From Pseudomonadota bacterium (lineage in GTDB: Bacteria; Pseudomonadota; Gammaproteobacteria; Steroidobacterales; Steroidobacteraceae): a DNA stretch of 14,395 bases. This document shows positions 7,412-14,395 of the stretch, one piece after another. Both the position numbers and the translations under genes were made by a program. Each line of letters begins with the position of its first letter. The stretch's first letter is position 1. The notes under the pieces are model-generated. The model worked only from the letters and a program-made list of their open reading frames with translations, was not told the origin of the DNA and did no database searches. The DNA lies in contig JAPTUI010000301.1 in the NCBI GenBank assembly GCA_028067895.1, positions 1 to 14,395 of the forward strand, read 5' to 3'.

Positions 7412-8689
7412 GTGTTCAATGTGCGCAATCGCCGCCTCGGCATCGTCGGCCTCGGCTACGTCGGCCTGCCGCTCGCCGTGGAGTTCGGCAAGCGCTTTGC
7501 GACCGTAGGGTTCGACGTCAAAGCCCGCCGCGTCGCGGAACTGCGCGCCGGCAGGGACGACACCCTGGAAGTGAGCGATCAGGAACTAGCGCTCGCGAAA
7601 CACCTCACCTTTACGACACGGCTGAACGATCTGCGCCGCTGCCGCGTCTACATTGTGGCGGTACCGACGCCAATCGACATGTACAAGCGTCCCGACCTCG
7701 GCGCACTCAATGCCGCGACGGTCAGCGTCGGTTCGGTCCTCAAGCGCGGCGACGTGGTCATCTACGAATCCACCGTCTACCCCGGTTGCACCGAGGAGGT
7801 CTGCGTGCCGTTGCTCGAGCGGACCTCCGGCCTGACCTTCAACCGCGATTTCTTCGTCGGTTACAGCCCCGAGCGCATCAACCCCGGTGACAAGGAGCAT
7901 CGCCTCGCCACGGTGCGCAAGATCACCTCCGGGTCGACGCCGGCGTGCGCCGCGTTCATCGACTCGCTGTACCAGGCCATCGTGGCCGCCGGCACCCACC
8001 AGGCCTCGAGCATCAAGGTGGCCGAGGCCGCCAAGGTAATCGAGAACACCCAGCGCGACGTGAACATCGCACTGATCAACGAGCTCGCACTGATCTTCTC
8101 ACGGCTCGGAATCGACACCGAAGAGGTTCTGCAGGCGGCCGGATCGAAGTGGAATTTCCTGCCGTTCCGGCCGGGTTTGGTCGGCGGGCACTGCATCGGC
8201 GTCGATCCCTACTACCTCACCCACAAGGCGCAGGAGCTCGGCTACCACCCGGAAATGATCCTCGCCGGACGACGCCTGAATGACAACATGCCGATCTACA
8301 TCGCAGCTGAAATCGTCAAGCTGATGAATCGCAAACGAATCCCCGCCAACGGCGCGCGCATCCTGATCCTCGGGGTGACGTTCAAGGAAAACTGTCCGGA
8401 CATCCGCAACTCCAAAGCCGTCGACGTGGCGCACGAACTCACCAAATACGGCGCCGAGGTGGAGATCTACGACCCTTGGGCCAACCGGCACGAGTGCTGG
8501 AGCGAGTATCGACTGCGCCTGCTGCACGAGCTGCCCCGCCGCCGCTACGATGCCGCGGTCGTCGCGGTCGCGCATGATGAGTTCCGTTCGCTCGGTGCGG
8601 ATGCGGTCCATCGACTGTGCCGCAAGACCCATGTCCTGTACGACATCAAGCATATCTTTCCGGCCGCCCGCGTCGATGCGAGCCTGTAG
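7412..8689 (+). CDS. UDP-N-acetylhexosamine dehydrogenase (TviB/WbpO type)
   Basis: A 425-residue nucleotide-sugar dehydrogenase with a GTG start chosen by its GAGGAG site; the open frame upstream is a shadow of zapE. It oxidises C6 of a UDP-sugar with two NAD to the uronic acid. Visible are the Rossmann motif GLGYVG (13-18), VAVPTPID (82-89), YESTVYPGCTEE (118-129), YSPERINPGD (151-160), KVAEAAKVIENTQRD (202-216, catalytic-site Lys208), the catalytic Cys261 in GGHCIGVDPYYLTHK, AGRRLNDNM, and GVTFKENCPDIRN in the C-terminal domain. These match, from memory, TviB of the Vi-antigen pathway and WbpO, enzymes acting on UDP-GlcNAc/UDP-GalNAc. They differ from UDP-glucose dehydrogenase, which has a GGSCFPKD-type active-site loop. 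It converges on a processive glycosyltransferase gene 11 nt away, pointing to capsule, exopolysaccharide or O-antigen synthesis. Whether GlcNAc or GalNAc is the substrate is not decidable here. Confidence 0.93.
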   Translation: MFNVRNRRLGIVGLGYVGLPLAVEFGKRFATVGFDVKARRVAELRAGRDDTLEVSDQELALAKHLTFTTRLNDLRRCRVYIVAVPTPIDMYKRPDLGALNAATVSVGSVLKRGDVVIYESTVYPGCTEEVCVPLLERTSGLTFNRDFFVGYSPERINPGDKEHRLATVRKITSGSTPACAAFIDSLYQAIVAAGTHQASSIKVAEAAKVIENTQRDVNIALINELALIFSRLGIDTEEVLQAAGSKWNFLPFRPGLVGGHCIGVDPYYLTHKAQELGYHPEMILAGRRLNDNMPIYIAAEIVKLMNRKRIPANGARILILGVTFKENCPDIRNSKAVDVAHELTKYGAEVEIYDPWANRHECWSEYRLRLLHELPRRRYDAAVVAVAHDEFRSLGADAVHRLCRKTHVLYDIKHIFPAARVDASL

Positions 8690-8700
8690 GTCGCACCCGC

Positions 8701-10059
8701 TCAGCGCGTCAGCCAGCCTCGCGAGCGCACCGTAACCAGCGCGTACGGGAAGATCCAGAAGAGCGCAAACGAGTAGAAATAGGCGTACAGCACGCCGTAG
8801 ATGAAATCGAGCGAACGCTCGGAGCGCAGGTAGTAAAGCATGTTGAACACGGAGAGCGCGCCCATCACGAGGAACATCGAGCCAGCGATCGCCGGATCGT
8901 GCTCGAGCACCACCGGCATCACGATCAGCCCGGATAGCGAGATTGGATAACTCGCGTTGGTGATGAACCGATCGAACGCGGCCAGGATGCGCGTTGGCCA
9001 TGGCCGCTTCCACACGATGCGCGCGAAGCGCAGCTCCTCGCGCACGTAGGATCGGTCCCAGCGCAGGAACATCTTGCAGAGCTTCTCGAAGGCATGCGGC
9101 ACGACCGTATGCACCACGGCGGTGCGCTGGTAGAGCGCATCGTATCCACTGTCGAGCAGATAGTTGGTCATGGCGCGGTCCTCGCCGAAGGTGCAGTTCG
9201 TCCCGAGGAATCGCTGCGCACGCCAGCGCGAGAGCACGCTGCGCACCGCATCGGCTCTGAGCGCGGTGAGCGCGCCGGGACAGCAGTAGACATTGCGAAA
9301 GACCGATTCGGCCGCCCGCTGGATGTCGAACGAGAGAATGAACCGCACGTGCAGCATGCGGGGAATGAGGCCGCGCGAACGGTTGTACACCATGACCTTG
9401 CCGGCCACGGCCCCGACGCGGGCATCACGAAAGGGCCCGGCGAGCGCGAGCAGAGCGCCGTGCTCGATGACACTGTCGGAGTCGATCGTCACCAGAATCT
9501 CTCCGCGCGCGCGTGCGAACCCGAGCGCGAGCGCCTCGCGCTTTCCCTGATTGCGCTCCTGACGCAGCGCGGTGACCAGTCCCGGATGGTGCTCGGCGGC
9601 GCGGCTCACGTACGTCCAGGTATCATCGGTGCTGCCGTCATCGATGACCAGGATCTCGAGTCGCTCGCGCGGGTAGTCGGCACGTACGACGGATTCAATC
9701 GACTGCAGCACCATCGCGCCTTCGTTGTAGGCCGGGATGATCACGGTCAGCCGCGGCGCACTCTCGAGGGTGGCCGCCGGGGCCGGTCGATAGGCCACCC
9801 ACAGCACGGTGCGCACCACCACCAGCGCAAAGCCGAGCACCACCCAGGCAATCGACAGGTACGCAACCGGCTGGATGCGCTGGCGCGCGGCCACGGCCGC
9901 CAGCACGCGCGGCGTGATGTCTCCGAACTGGTACAGCGCAATCGCGAGCAAGCTCGCGCAGATCAGCCCGTACACACTGTACGCCCAGACTTTGCTCGGC
10001 TCCCGGCCCGCGGCGCCAAGGCGTGCGCGCAGAGTGGCGGCCGCGTCCAGGTTTGTCAT
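8701..10059 (-). CDS. membrane-bound processive glycosyltransferase, family 2 (hyaluronan synthase/NodC-like)
   Basis: A 452-residue GT2 enzyme. The start ATG (10059-10057) is chosen because GGAAG lies 7 nt upstream; a longer frame to 10176 has no such support and a composition unlike protein. Two N-terminal membrane segments are visible (about 24-45 and 66-90). The cytosolic catalytic domain has IIPAYNEG (107-114), VIDDGSTDD (138-146), the metal-binding TIDSDS (191-196), the acceptor-site GEDRAMTNYLL (292-302) and RWDRSYVRE (333-341). Several C-terminal membrane spans follow (about 369-386, 390-410, 418-448). The order, and the GEDR...TNY and RW.RS..RE patterns, recall bacterial hyaluronan synthase HasA and NodC, which polymerise and export a chain. 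The first position of the (Q/R)xxRW motif appears to be Met (MFLRW), which is unusual. The polymer cannot be told from sequence. Its neighbour makes an N-acetylhexosaminuronic acid donor, a possible substrate. Confidence 0.88.
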   Translation of the reverse strand: MTNLDAAATLRARLGAAGREPSKVWAYSVYGLICASLLAIALYQFGDITPRVLAAVAARQRIQPVAYLSIAWVVLGFALVVVRTVLWVAYRPAPAATLESAPRLTVIIPAYNEGAMVLQSIESVVRADYPRERLEILVIDDGSTDDTWTYVSRAAEHHPGLVTALRQERNQGKREALALGFARARGEILVTIDSDSVIEHGALLALAGPFRDARVGAVAGKVMVYNRSRGLIPRMLHVRFILSFDIQRAAESVFRNVYCCPGALTALRADAVRSVLSRWRAQRFLGTNCTFGEDRAMTNYLLDSGYDALYQRTAVVHTVVPHAFEKLCKMFLRWDRSYVREELRFARIVWKRPWPTRILAAFDRFITNASYPISLSGLIVMPVVLEHDPAIAGSMFLVMGALSVFNMLYYLRSERSLDFIYGVLYAYFYSFALFWIFPYALVTVRSRGWLTR

Positions 10060-10066
10060 AGGCGAT

Positions 10067-10071
10067 CTTCC
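10067..10071 (-). promoter_or_regulatory. ribosome binding site of the glycosyltransferase gene
   Basis: On the minus strand GGAAG precedes the ATG (10059) by 7 nt. It is the reason for choosing this start rather than the longer frame beginning at 10176. Confidence 0.65.
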
Positions 10072-10095
10072 GCATGCGAAGGGTGGACCGTCGGG

Positions 10096-10131
10096 CCGCG
10101 GGCCGGCCTCAGGACGGCCGGACATCCGCGG
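10096..10131 (-). repeat. two-step inverted repeat in the leader of the glycosyltransferase gene
   Basis: An inner stem CCGGCC/GGCCGG (10103-10108 with 10116-10121, 7-nt loop) is stacked inside an outer stem CCGCGG/CCGCGG (10096-10101 with 10126-10131), separated by an internal loop of 1 and 4 nt. About 12 base pairs can form. It ends 36 nt upstream of the start codon. It could be an RNA hairpin in the leader, a protein-binding dyad, or chance in GC-rich DNA. No T-run adjoins it. Confidence 0.4.
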
Positions 10132-10145
10132 GCTCCGCCATAGGA

Positions 10146-10190
10146 TGTTCGCTGGCCGGCAAAAATCCATTACCAACTCTACGTATGCAG
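10146..10190 (-). promoter_or_regulatory. A/T-richer patch, possible promoter region of the glycosyltransferase gene
   Basis: Within the 147-nt gap between hrpA and the glycosyltransferase this patch contains runs such as CAAAAATCC and TTACCAACT and stands out from the GC-rich surroundings. I see no convincing -35/-10 pair. It is offered only as the most likely place for a promoter serving the minus-strand gene downstream. Confidence 0.2.
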
Positions 10191-10206
10191 CAGCCGCCGC
10201 CCCGCA

Positions 10207-13200
10207 CTATCCCGGTTGCGCTCGCGCCTCGGCTCGCGCCCGCTCGAGCTGCTCGGTCAGGCGCCGCTCGGACACCGGCACGGCGGTCCTCAGCGCCTGC
10301 GCGAACAATGACACGCGCAGCTCCTCGATCATCCAGCGCAGCTGCTCTAATTGCGGACGCTGGGCGTCCTCGGGCTGCTCCTCGTGCAAGGCGCGCCAGG
10401 CGGCCACGAAGGGAGCGATGCGCGCGCTGAGCAGCGCATCGCGGCGCACATCGGCCGGCAGCCGCCCGGCGCGCCGCCCGGCGGCCTTCAGGTAGCGCGG
10501 CAAGTGCCCGAACCACGGATCGGGCGTGGCCGTGATGAACTGCGGCGGCAACAGCTGCGCGAGCTGCGCCTCGATATCGGCTGCAGCCGCGCGCGCGCTG
10601 GTGCGCAATCCGCTGAGCAGCCCGTGCACCTGACGCGCCTCGAGACATACCGTACGCAGCGTGCCGATGACCCGCTCGCCGACCGGCTCGAGCTGTGCGC
10701 GGCCGCGCTGCAGCGCCTGCTCGAAGGCCTCACGCGTGCGCGGCAGGGGGGCCTCCGGCGGTGCGAAGCAGTCCGCGAAAATGCGCTGCACGGCCAACTC
10801 GGCGAGCGGACGGCTCAACCCGAGCGCGGCGCTCGAGAGCAGCAGTTCGCGCTCCGCGGCGAGGCGTTGGTTCCAGAAGCGCGCCTGCTGTCCCAGCGCG
10901 AGCAGTGCCAATCGAGTCACCGCGCCACGCAGCAGCGCGTGCGCACTCGGCGCATCGCGCGCTTCGGCCAGGGCGACCGCCTGACCCAGATCGCGCAGGG
11001 TGGGGTAGACCCGCAGCGTCAGTCCGTTGCGCTCCACGGTGCGGGTGTGCGGTACGTCGCCGAAATCCCACTGCCGATGCGTGCTGGCCGCGGACGCATT
11101 CGTAGCGGCCGACTGCGGGGCGCGCTCGCGCAGCGTCCGTTTCAGGGCCGCAAGATCCCGGCCCTCGGCGAGCACCGTGTCGTGCGCATCCACCACGCGG
11201 ATGTTCAGGCGCAGGTGCGGTGGCAGCGGCAACTGCGCCAGATCCGCTGCGCTTGGCGCAACGTCGGTGCGCCGCGCGATCCAGGCGGCGAGCGCCGTGT
11301 GCAAGCCCGGGAGCGCATCGAGATCGTCGGTCTGCAGCGGCGCCAGCTCCTCGAGCGCCGCTCGGGCGTGCTCGGGCACCGGCACCAGCTGCTTGCGCTG
11401 GCTCTTGGGCAGCTCGCGCAGCACGGTGATGAGCTTCTCCAGCCGCCAACCCGGCACGAGCCAGGCCAGCCGGTCGGCGTCCAGGCTCTCCAGCAGCACG
11501 TCCGGCACGAGCAGCGTCAGCCCGTCATCGGCCTCGCCCGGCTCGAAGCGATAGAGCAGCGTCAGGAGATTGCCGCCGACGCGCAACGCATCGGGAAAGC
11601 GCCGCGCATCGATCTCCTCAGGGGCGCGCAGCATCAGAGTCTCGCGCGTCATGGTGAGCCGGTGCGGTTCGCGCGGCTGCACGTGGCGCCACCAGCGCGT
11701 GAAGGTCGCCATCGAATTAACTTCGGGCGGGATGCGCTCGCGATAGAACTCGACCTGCTGTTCCTCGGCGGCCACGATGTCGCGACGGCGGATTTTCGCC
11801 TCGAGCCGCTCGAGTTCGGCGCGCACCGCTCGATTGGCCGCAAGAAACGGTGCGTCTGCAAGCGTCCGCGGCGGCCCGTCTTCGGGATCGAGGAGTGCCT
11901 CGCGGATGAAGATGTCGCGCGCCTCCTGTGGCGCGATGCGTCCGTAGTCCACCCGTCGCCGGTTCGCCAGCTGCAACCCGTAGAGCGTCACGGTCTCGAA
12001 CGCCCCGACGATGCCGCGCCGCTCGACCCAGTGCGGTTCGCTGTAGCTGCGCTTCAGCAGGTGTGCGGCCGCCCGCTCGATCCATGCCGGTTCCACGGCG
12101 GCCACCATGCGGCCGTAGAGTCGCGTCGTCTCGAGCAGACTCGCCGCGACGATCCACTTCGGCGGCCGGGTCGCGAGCGGCGTGCCGCGCGCAATGACGA
12201 AGCGGATCCCGCGCGGACCGTCGTACTCACGTCGCTCGTTGAGCGTGCCGATCGAGCCGAGAAAGCCGGTGAGGATACCCTGGTGCAGCTCGGCGTAGCC
12301 GGCCGGGATCTGGTTGGCGCGCAGGCGCAACTCCCGCGCGCTGCGCGCGAGTTGCAGGTGCAGTTCCTGCCACTCGCGCATCCGCAGAAACGACAGGAAG
12401 TGCTCCCGGCACCACTTGCGCAGCTGACTATTCGTGCGCTGCTCGCTCTGCTCGCCGTAGGCGCGCCAGAGGTTCAGCACCGTGAGAAAGTCCGAGCGCG
12501 CATCGGCGAACACTGCGTGTTTCTCCGCAGCCTGCTGCTGCTGATCCGCCGGCCGCTCGCGCGGGTCCTGCGTCTCGAGGAACGCAGCGATGATCAGCAT
12601 CTCGGCGAGGCAGCCGAACTGCGCGGCCGCGAGCAGCATCCGCCCCAGACGCGGATCGAGCGGCAAGGCGGCGATGCTCGCTCCGAGCGCCGTAACGCGC
12701 CCGTCCCGCATCGCCTGCAGCTCTTCCAGTAGGCGCACACCGTCGCTGATCAGTCGCCCTTCCGGCGGGTCGAGGAACGGGAAGTCCTGCGGCTCACCGA
12801 GCTCGAGGCTCGCCATGCGCAGAATCACGCTGGCGAGGTTGGTGCGCAGCACCTCCGGGGCGGTGTATGGCTCGCGAGCGGCAAAGTCCTCCTCCGAATA
12901 CAGCCGGATGCAGATGCCGGGCGCCTCGCGGCCGCATCGGCCCTTGCGCTGCTCGGCGCTCGCCTGCGACACCGGCTCGACGTGCAGCCGCTGCACCTTG
13001 GCGCGCGGGCTGTAGCGGCTGATGCGCGCCAAGCCCGAGTCGATCACGTGGCGGATGCCGGGAACGGTGAGCGAGGTTTCCGCGACGTTGGTGGCGAGAA
13101 TCACGCGCCGCCCGGCGTGTCTGTGGAAAATGCGCGCCTGCTCGCCGGCCGAGAGGCGTGCATAGAGCGGCAGCACCTCGGTGTGGCGCAGTTCGGCACG

Positions 13201-13983
13201 CGCCAGCGCCTCGGCCGCCTCGCGAATGTGCTTCTCTCCGGGCAGAAATACCAGCGTGTCGGACTCAGCAGCGGCCGAGCCGAGTTCGCGCACCGCGGCC
13301 ACCACCCCTTCGGGCAGCGACAACTCCGCAGCGTCCTCGTCTTCCGCGGCGAGCGGTCGGTAGCGCACCTCGACCGGGTAGCTGCGGCCGGACACTTCGA
13401 TCACCGGCGCGGCGCCGAAGAACGCCGCAATGCGCTGCGGCTCGATCGTCGCGGAGGTCACGATCAGACGCAGGTCGGAGCGGCGCGAGAGCAGCTGGCG
13501 CAGCACGCCGAGCAGCAGATCGATGTTGAGGCTGCGCTCGTGCGCCTCGTCGATGATCAGGGTGTCGTAGCGGCGCAGCGCACGGTCGCTCTCCAGCTCC
13601 TTCAGCAGGATGCCGTCGGTCATGAGCTTGACGCGGCACTCGGGGCCGGTGCGGTCGGTGAAGCGCACCTGGTAGCCCACCGCCCCGCCGACCGTGGTGC
13701 CGAGTTCCTCGGCCAGACGCGTCGCCAGGGCGCGTGCGGCGATCCGCCGCGGCTGAGTGTGGCCGATCAGGCCGGCGATGCCCCGGCCCGCCTCGAGACA
13801 GAATTTCGGCAGCTGCGTGGACTTGCCCGAGCCGGTCGCCCCGCAGACCACGATCACCGGATGGCGCGTCAGCGCCTGAATGATCTCGTCGCGGTGCGCC
13901 GTGATCGGCAGCGCGGCATCGTACTCGAGCCGCACCGGCGCGGCGCTCGCGCGCGCCCCGGCGCCGCGGTGAACGGTTTCCAT
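10207..13983 (-). CDS. hrpA: ATP-dependent DEAH-box RNA helicase HrpA
   Basis: A 1258-residue protein, close to the ~1300 of Escherichia coli HrpA. DEAH/RHA helicases of this type remodel RNA; HrpA has been linked to mRNA processing and to rescue of stalled ribosomes. Domains in order: first RecA domain with Walker A GATGSGKS (48-55), TQPRRIAA (76-83), DEAH (145-148, followed by ERSLNIDLLLG) and SAT (177-179). The second RecA domain has FLPGEKHI, LATNVAETSLT (about 296-306) and motif VI QRKGRCGR (345-352). Helicase-associated and OB-fold regions follow to about 650. A long C-terminal region specific to HrpA (DUF3418 type) runs to the end, including NSMATFTRWWRHVQ and the LTLLVPDVLLESL segment. 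The start ATG has only a weak GAGCGG just upstream. It lies 48 nt after hppD on the same strand and may share its transcript. All helicase motifs look intact. A long open frame opposite to it is a composition artefact. Confidence 0.95.
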   Translation of the reverse strand: METVHRGAGARASAAPVRLEYDAALPITAHRDEIIQALTRHPVIVVCGATGSGKSTQLPKFCLEAGRGIAGLIGHTQPRRIAARALATRLAEELGTTVGGAVGYQVRFTDRTGPECRVKLMTDGILLKELESDRALRRYDTLIIDEAHERSLNIDLLLGVLRQLLSRRSDLRLIVTSATIEPQRIAAFFGAAPVIEVSGRSYPVEVRYRPLAAEDEDAAELSLPEGVVAAVRELGSAAAESDTLVFLPGEKHIREAAEALARAELRHTEVLPLYARLSAGEQARIFHRHAGRRVILATNVAETSLTVPGIRHVIDSGLARISRYSPRAKVQRLHVEPVSQASAEQRKGRCGREAPGICIRLYSEEDFAAREPYTAPEVLRTNLASVILRMASLELGEPQDFPFLDPPEGRLISDGVRLLEELQAMRDGRVTALGASIAALPLDPRLGRMLLAAAQFGCLAEMLIIAAFLETQDPRERPADQQQQAAEKHAVFADARSDFLTVLNLWRAYGEQSEQRTNSQLRKWCREHFLSFLRMREWQELHLQLARSARELRLRANQIPAGYAELHQGILTGFLGSIGTLNERREYDGPRGIRFVIARGTPLATRPPKWIVAASLLETTRLYGRMVAAVEPAWIERAAAHLLKRSYSEPHWVERRGIVGAFETVTLYGLQLANRRRVDYGRIAPQEARDIFIREALLDPEDGPPRTLADAPFLAANRAVRAELERLEAKIRRRDIVAAEEQQVEFYRERIPPEVNSMATFTRWWRHVQPREPHRLTMTRETLMLRAPEEIDARRFPDALRVGGNLLTLLYRFEPGEADDGLTLLVPDVLLESLDADRLAWLVPGWRLEKLITVLRELPKSQRKQLVPVPEHARAALEELAPLQTDDLDALPGLHTALAAWIARRTDVAPSAADLAQLPLPPHLRLNIRVVDAHDTVLAEGRDLAALKRTLRERAPQSAATNASAASTHRQWDFGDVPHTRTVERNGLTLRVYPTLRDLGQAVALAEARDAPSAHALLRGAVTRLALLALGQQARFWNQRLAAERELLLSSAALGLSRPLAELAVQRIFADCFAPPEAPLPRTREAFEQALQRGRAQLEPVGERVIGTLRTVCLEARQVHGLLSGLRTSARAAAADIEAQLAQLLPPQFITATPDPWFGHLPRYLKAAGRRAGRLPADVRRDALLSARIAPFVAAWRALHEEQPEDAQRPQLEQLRWMIEELRVSLFAQALRTAVPVSERRLTEQLERARAEARAQPG

Positions 13984-14001
13984 CCGCTCAAGTGTAATGC
14001 A

Positions 14002-14021
14002 CCGCCGCCGCGGCGCGGCGG
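14002..14021 (-). terminator. GC-only stem-loop between hppD and hrpA
   Basis: CCGCCGC (14002-14008) pairs with GCGGCGG (14015-14021) across a 6-nt loop, 10 nt after the hppD stop on the minus strand. No T-run follows, so termination is uncertain; partial termination or no function are both possible. Confidence 0.25.
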
Positions 14022-14031
14022 GTGGTACGGG

Positions 14032-14394
14032 CTAGATCACTCCGCGCCGCAGCTGGTCGAGCTCGATCGACTCGAACAGGGCCCGGAAATTGCCCTCGCC
14101 GAAGCCCTCGTTGCCCTTGCGCTGGATGATCTCGAAGAAGATCGGCCCGATCACGTTGGCGGTGAAGATCTGCAGCAGCAGGCCTTCGCCGCGCTGCGGG
14201 TTGCCGTCGATCAGGATGCGCCGCCGGCGCAACTCCTCGAGCGGCTCGCCGTGCCCGGGCACCCGTGCCTCGATCCCCTCGTAGTAGGTCTCGGGGGTGT
14301 CCTGGAACCGGATCCCGTGACCGCGCAGCGTATCGACGGTGCGATAGATGTCCTCGGTGGCGAGCGCGATGTGCTGGATGCCCTCGCCGTGATA
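14032..14394 (-). CDS. hppD: 4-hydroxyphenylpyruvate dioxygenase, C-terminal part
   Basis: Partial gene: 120 C-terminal residues plus a TAG stop (14034-14032); the frame runs off the right edge. The enzyme is a non-haem Fe(II) dioxygenase that converts 4-hydroxyphenylpyruvate to homogentisate in tyrosine degradation. The fragment begins with YHGEGIQHIAL, whose His in QHIA (codon at 14373-14371) is one of the iron ligands, followed by DTPETYYEG. The block LLLQIFTANVIGPIFFEI then carries the iron-binding Glu (GPIFFE), and IIQRKGNEGFGEGNF with ALFESIELDQLRRGVI forms the family's conserved C-terminal helix that closes the active site. Nothing looks degraded. The ~360-residue family length implies roughly two thirds of the gene lie outside. 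The next gene downstream is hrpA, 48 nt away, with no functional link evident. Confidence 0.95.
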   Translation of the reverse strand, partial: YHGEGIQHIALATEDIYRTVDTLRGHGIRFQDTPETYYEGIEARVPGHGEPLEELRRRRILIDGNPQRGEGLLLQIFTANVIGPIFFEIIQRKGNEGFGEGNFRALFESIELDQLRRGVI

Positions 14395-14395
14395 C

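Noticed and set aside
8099..9013. A 304-codon minus-strand frame across the end of the dehydrogenase gene
   Set aside because: Covers the opposite strand of the dehydrogenase and an alternate frame of the glycosyltransferase; no recognisable protein.
9094..10143. A 349-codon plus-strand frame opposite the glycosyltransferase
   Set aside because: Antisense to a gene with complete GT2 motifs and membrane spans; His/Arg/Gly-rich product without domain signature.
10060..10176. 39-residue N-terminal extension of the glycosyltransferase
   Set aside because: No ribosome site at 10176, non-protein-like composition, and the extension would translate the leader stem; GGAAG before 10059 is a good start signal.
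10351..12732. A 793-codon open frame on the plus strand opposite hrpA
   Set aside because: It lies wholly antisense to hrpA, which has every DEAH helicase motif. The product is Arg/Gln/Ala-rich with no recognisable domain, as expected from the opposite strand of a GC-rich gene with few stop codons.

Overview
The window reads as ordinary chromosomal DNA from a GC-rich proteobacterium, most likely a gammaproteobacterium with aerobic, lipid- or amino-acid-degrading metabolism. The support is an HrpA-type DEAH helicase, a ZapE/AFG1 ATPase, an ETF:ubiquinone oxidoreductase and 4-hydroxyphenylpyruvate dioxygenase, all encoded with strong G/C bias at third codon positions. No transposase, integrase, tRNA, rRNA, CRISPR array or plasmid function is visible. 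The species cannot be fixed from this sequence.

Left part (2-7308, plus strand): a tightly packed run of six genes. A TetR-family regulator (5' end outside the window) is followed by an acetyl-CoA acetyltransferase (thiolase), an HSD10-type 3-hydroxyacyl-CoA dehydrogenase, ETF-QO, acetoacetyl-CoA synthetase and ZapE. Gaps are 28, 29, -4, 5 and 13 nt, so co-transcription is likely. The four enzymes fit together: acetoacetate is activated by the synthetase and cleaved by the thiolase to acetyl-CoA. The short-chain dehydrogenase makes 3-ketoacyl-CoA for the thiolase, and ETF-QO passes electrons from acyl-CoA dehydrogenases to ubiquinone. Acyl-CoA dehydrogenase and ETF genes are not in the window. 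ZapE is a cell-division ATPase and seems to be a passenger at the operon end.

Middle part (7309-10206): two polysaccharide genes facing each other. A TviB/WbpO-type UDP-N-acetylhexosamine dehydrogenase (plus) converges, with only 11 nt between stop codons, on a membrane-bound processive glycosyltransferase resembling hyaluronan synthase/NodC (minus). Each is preceded by a short leader with clear inverted repeats. The pair could supply and polymerise an N-acetylhexosaminuronic acid, but this is inference.

Right part (10207-14395, minus strand): hrpA, then 48 nt upstream of it the 3' end of hppD (tyrosine catabolism), which runs off the right edge.

No stretch longer than 300 nt lacks a gene. 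The largest non-coding gaps are 147 nt (10060-10206) and 103 nt (7309-7411), both described below. I found no clear-cut new defence or mobile system. The most interesting points are the polysaccharide gene pair and the structured leaders in front of both of its genes.
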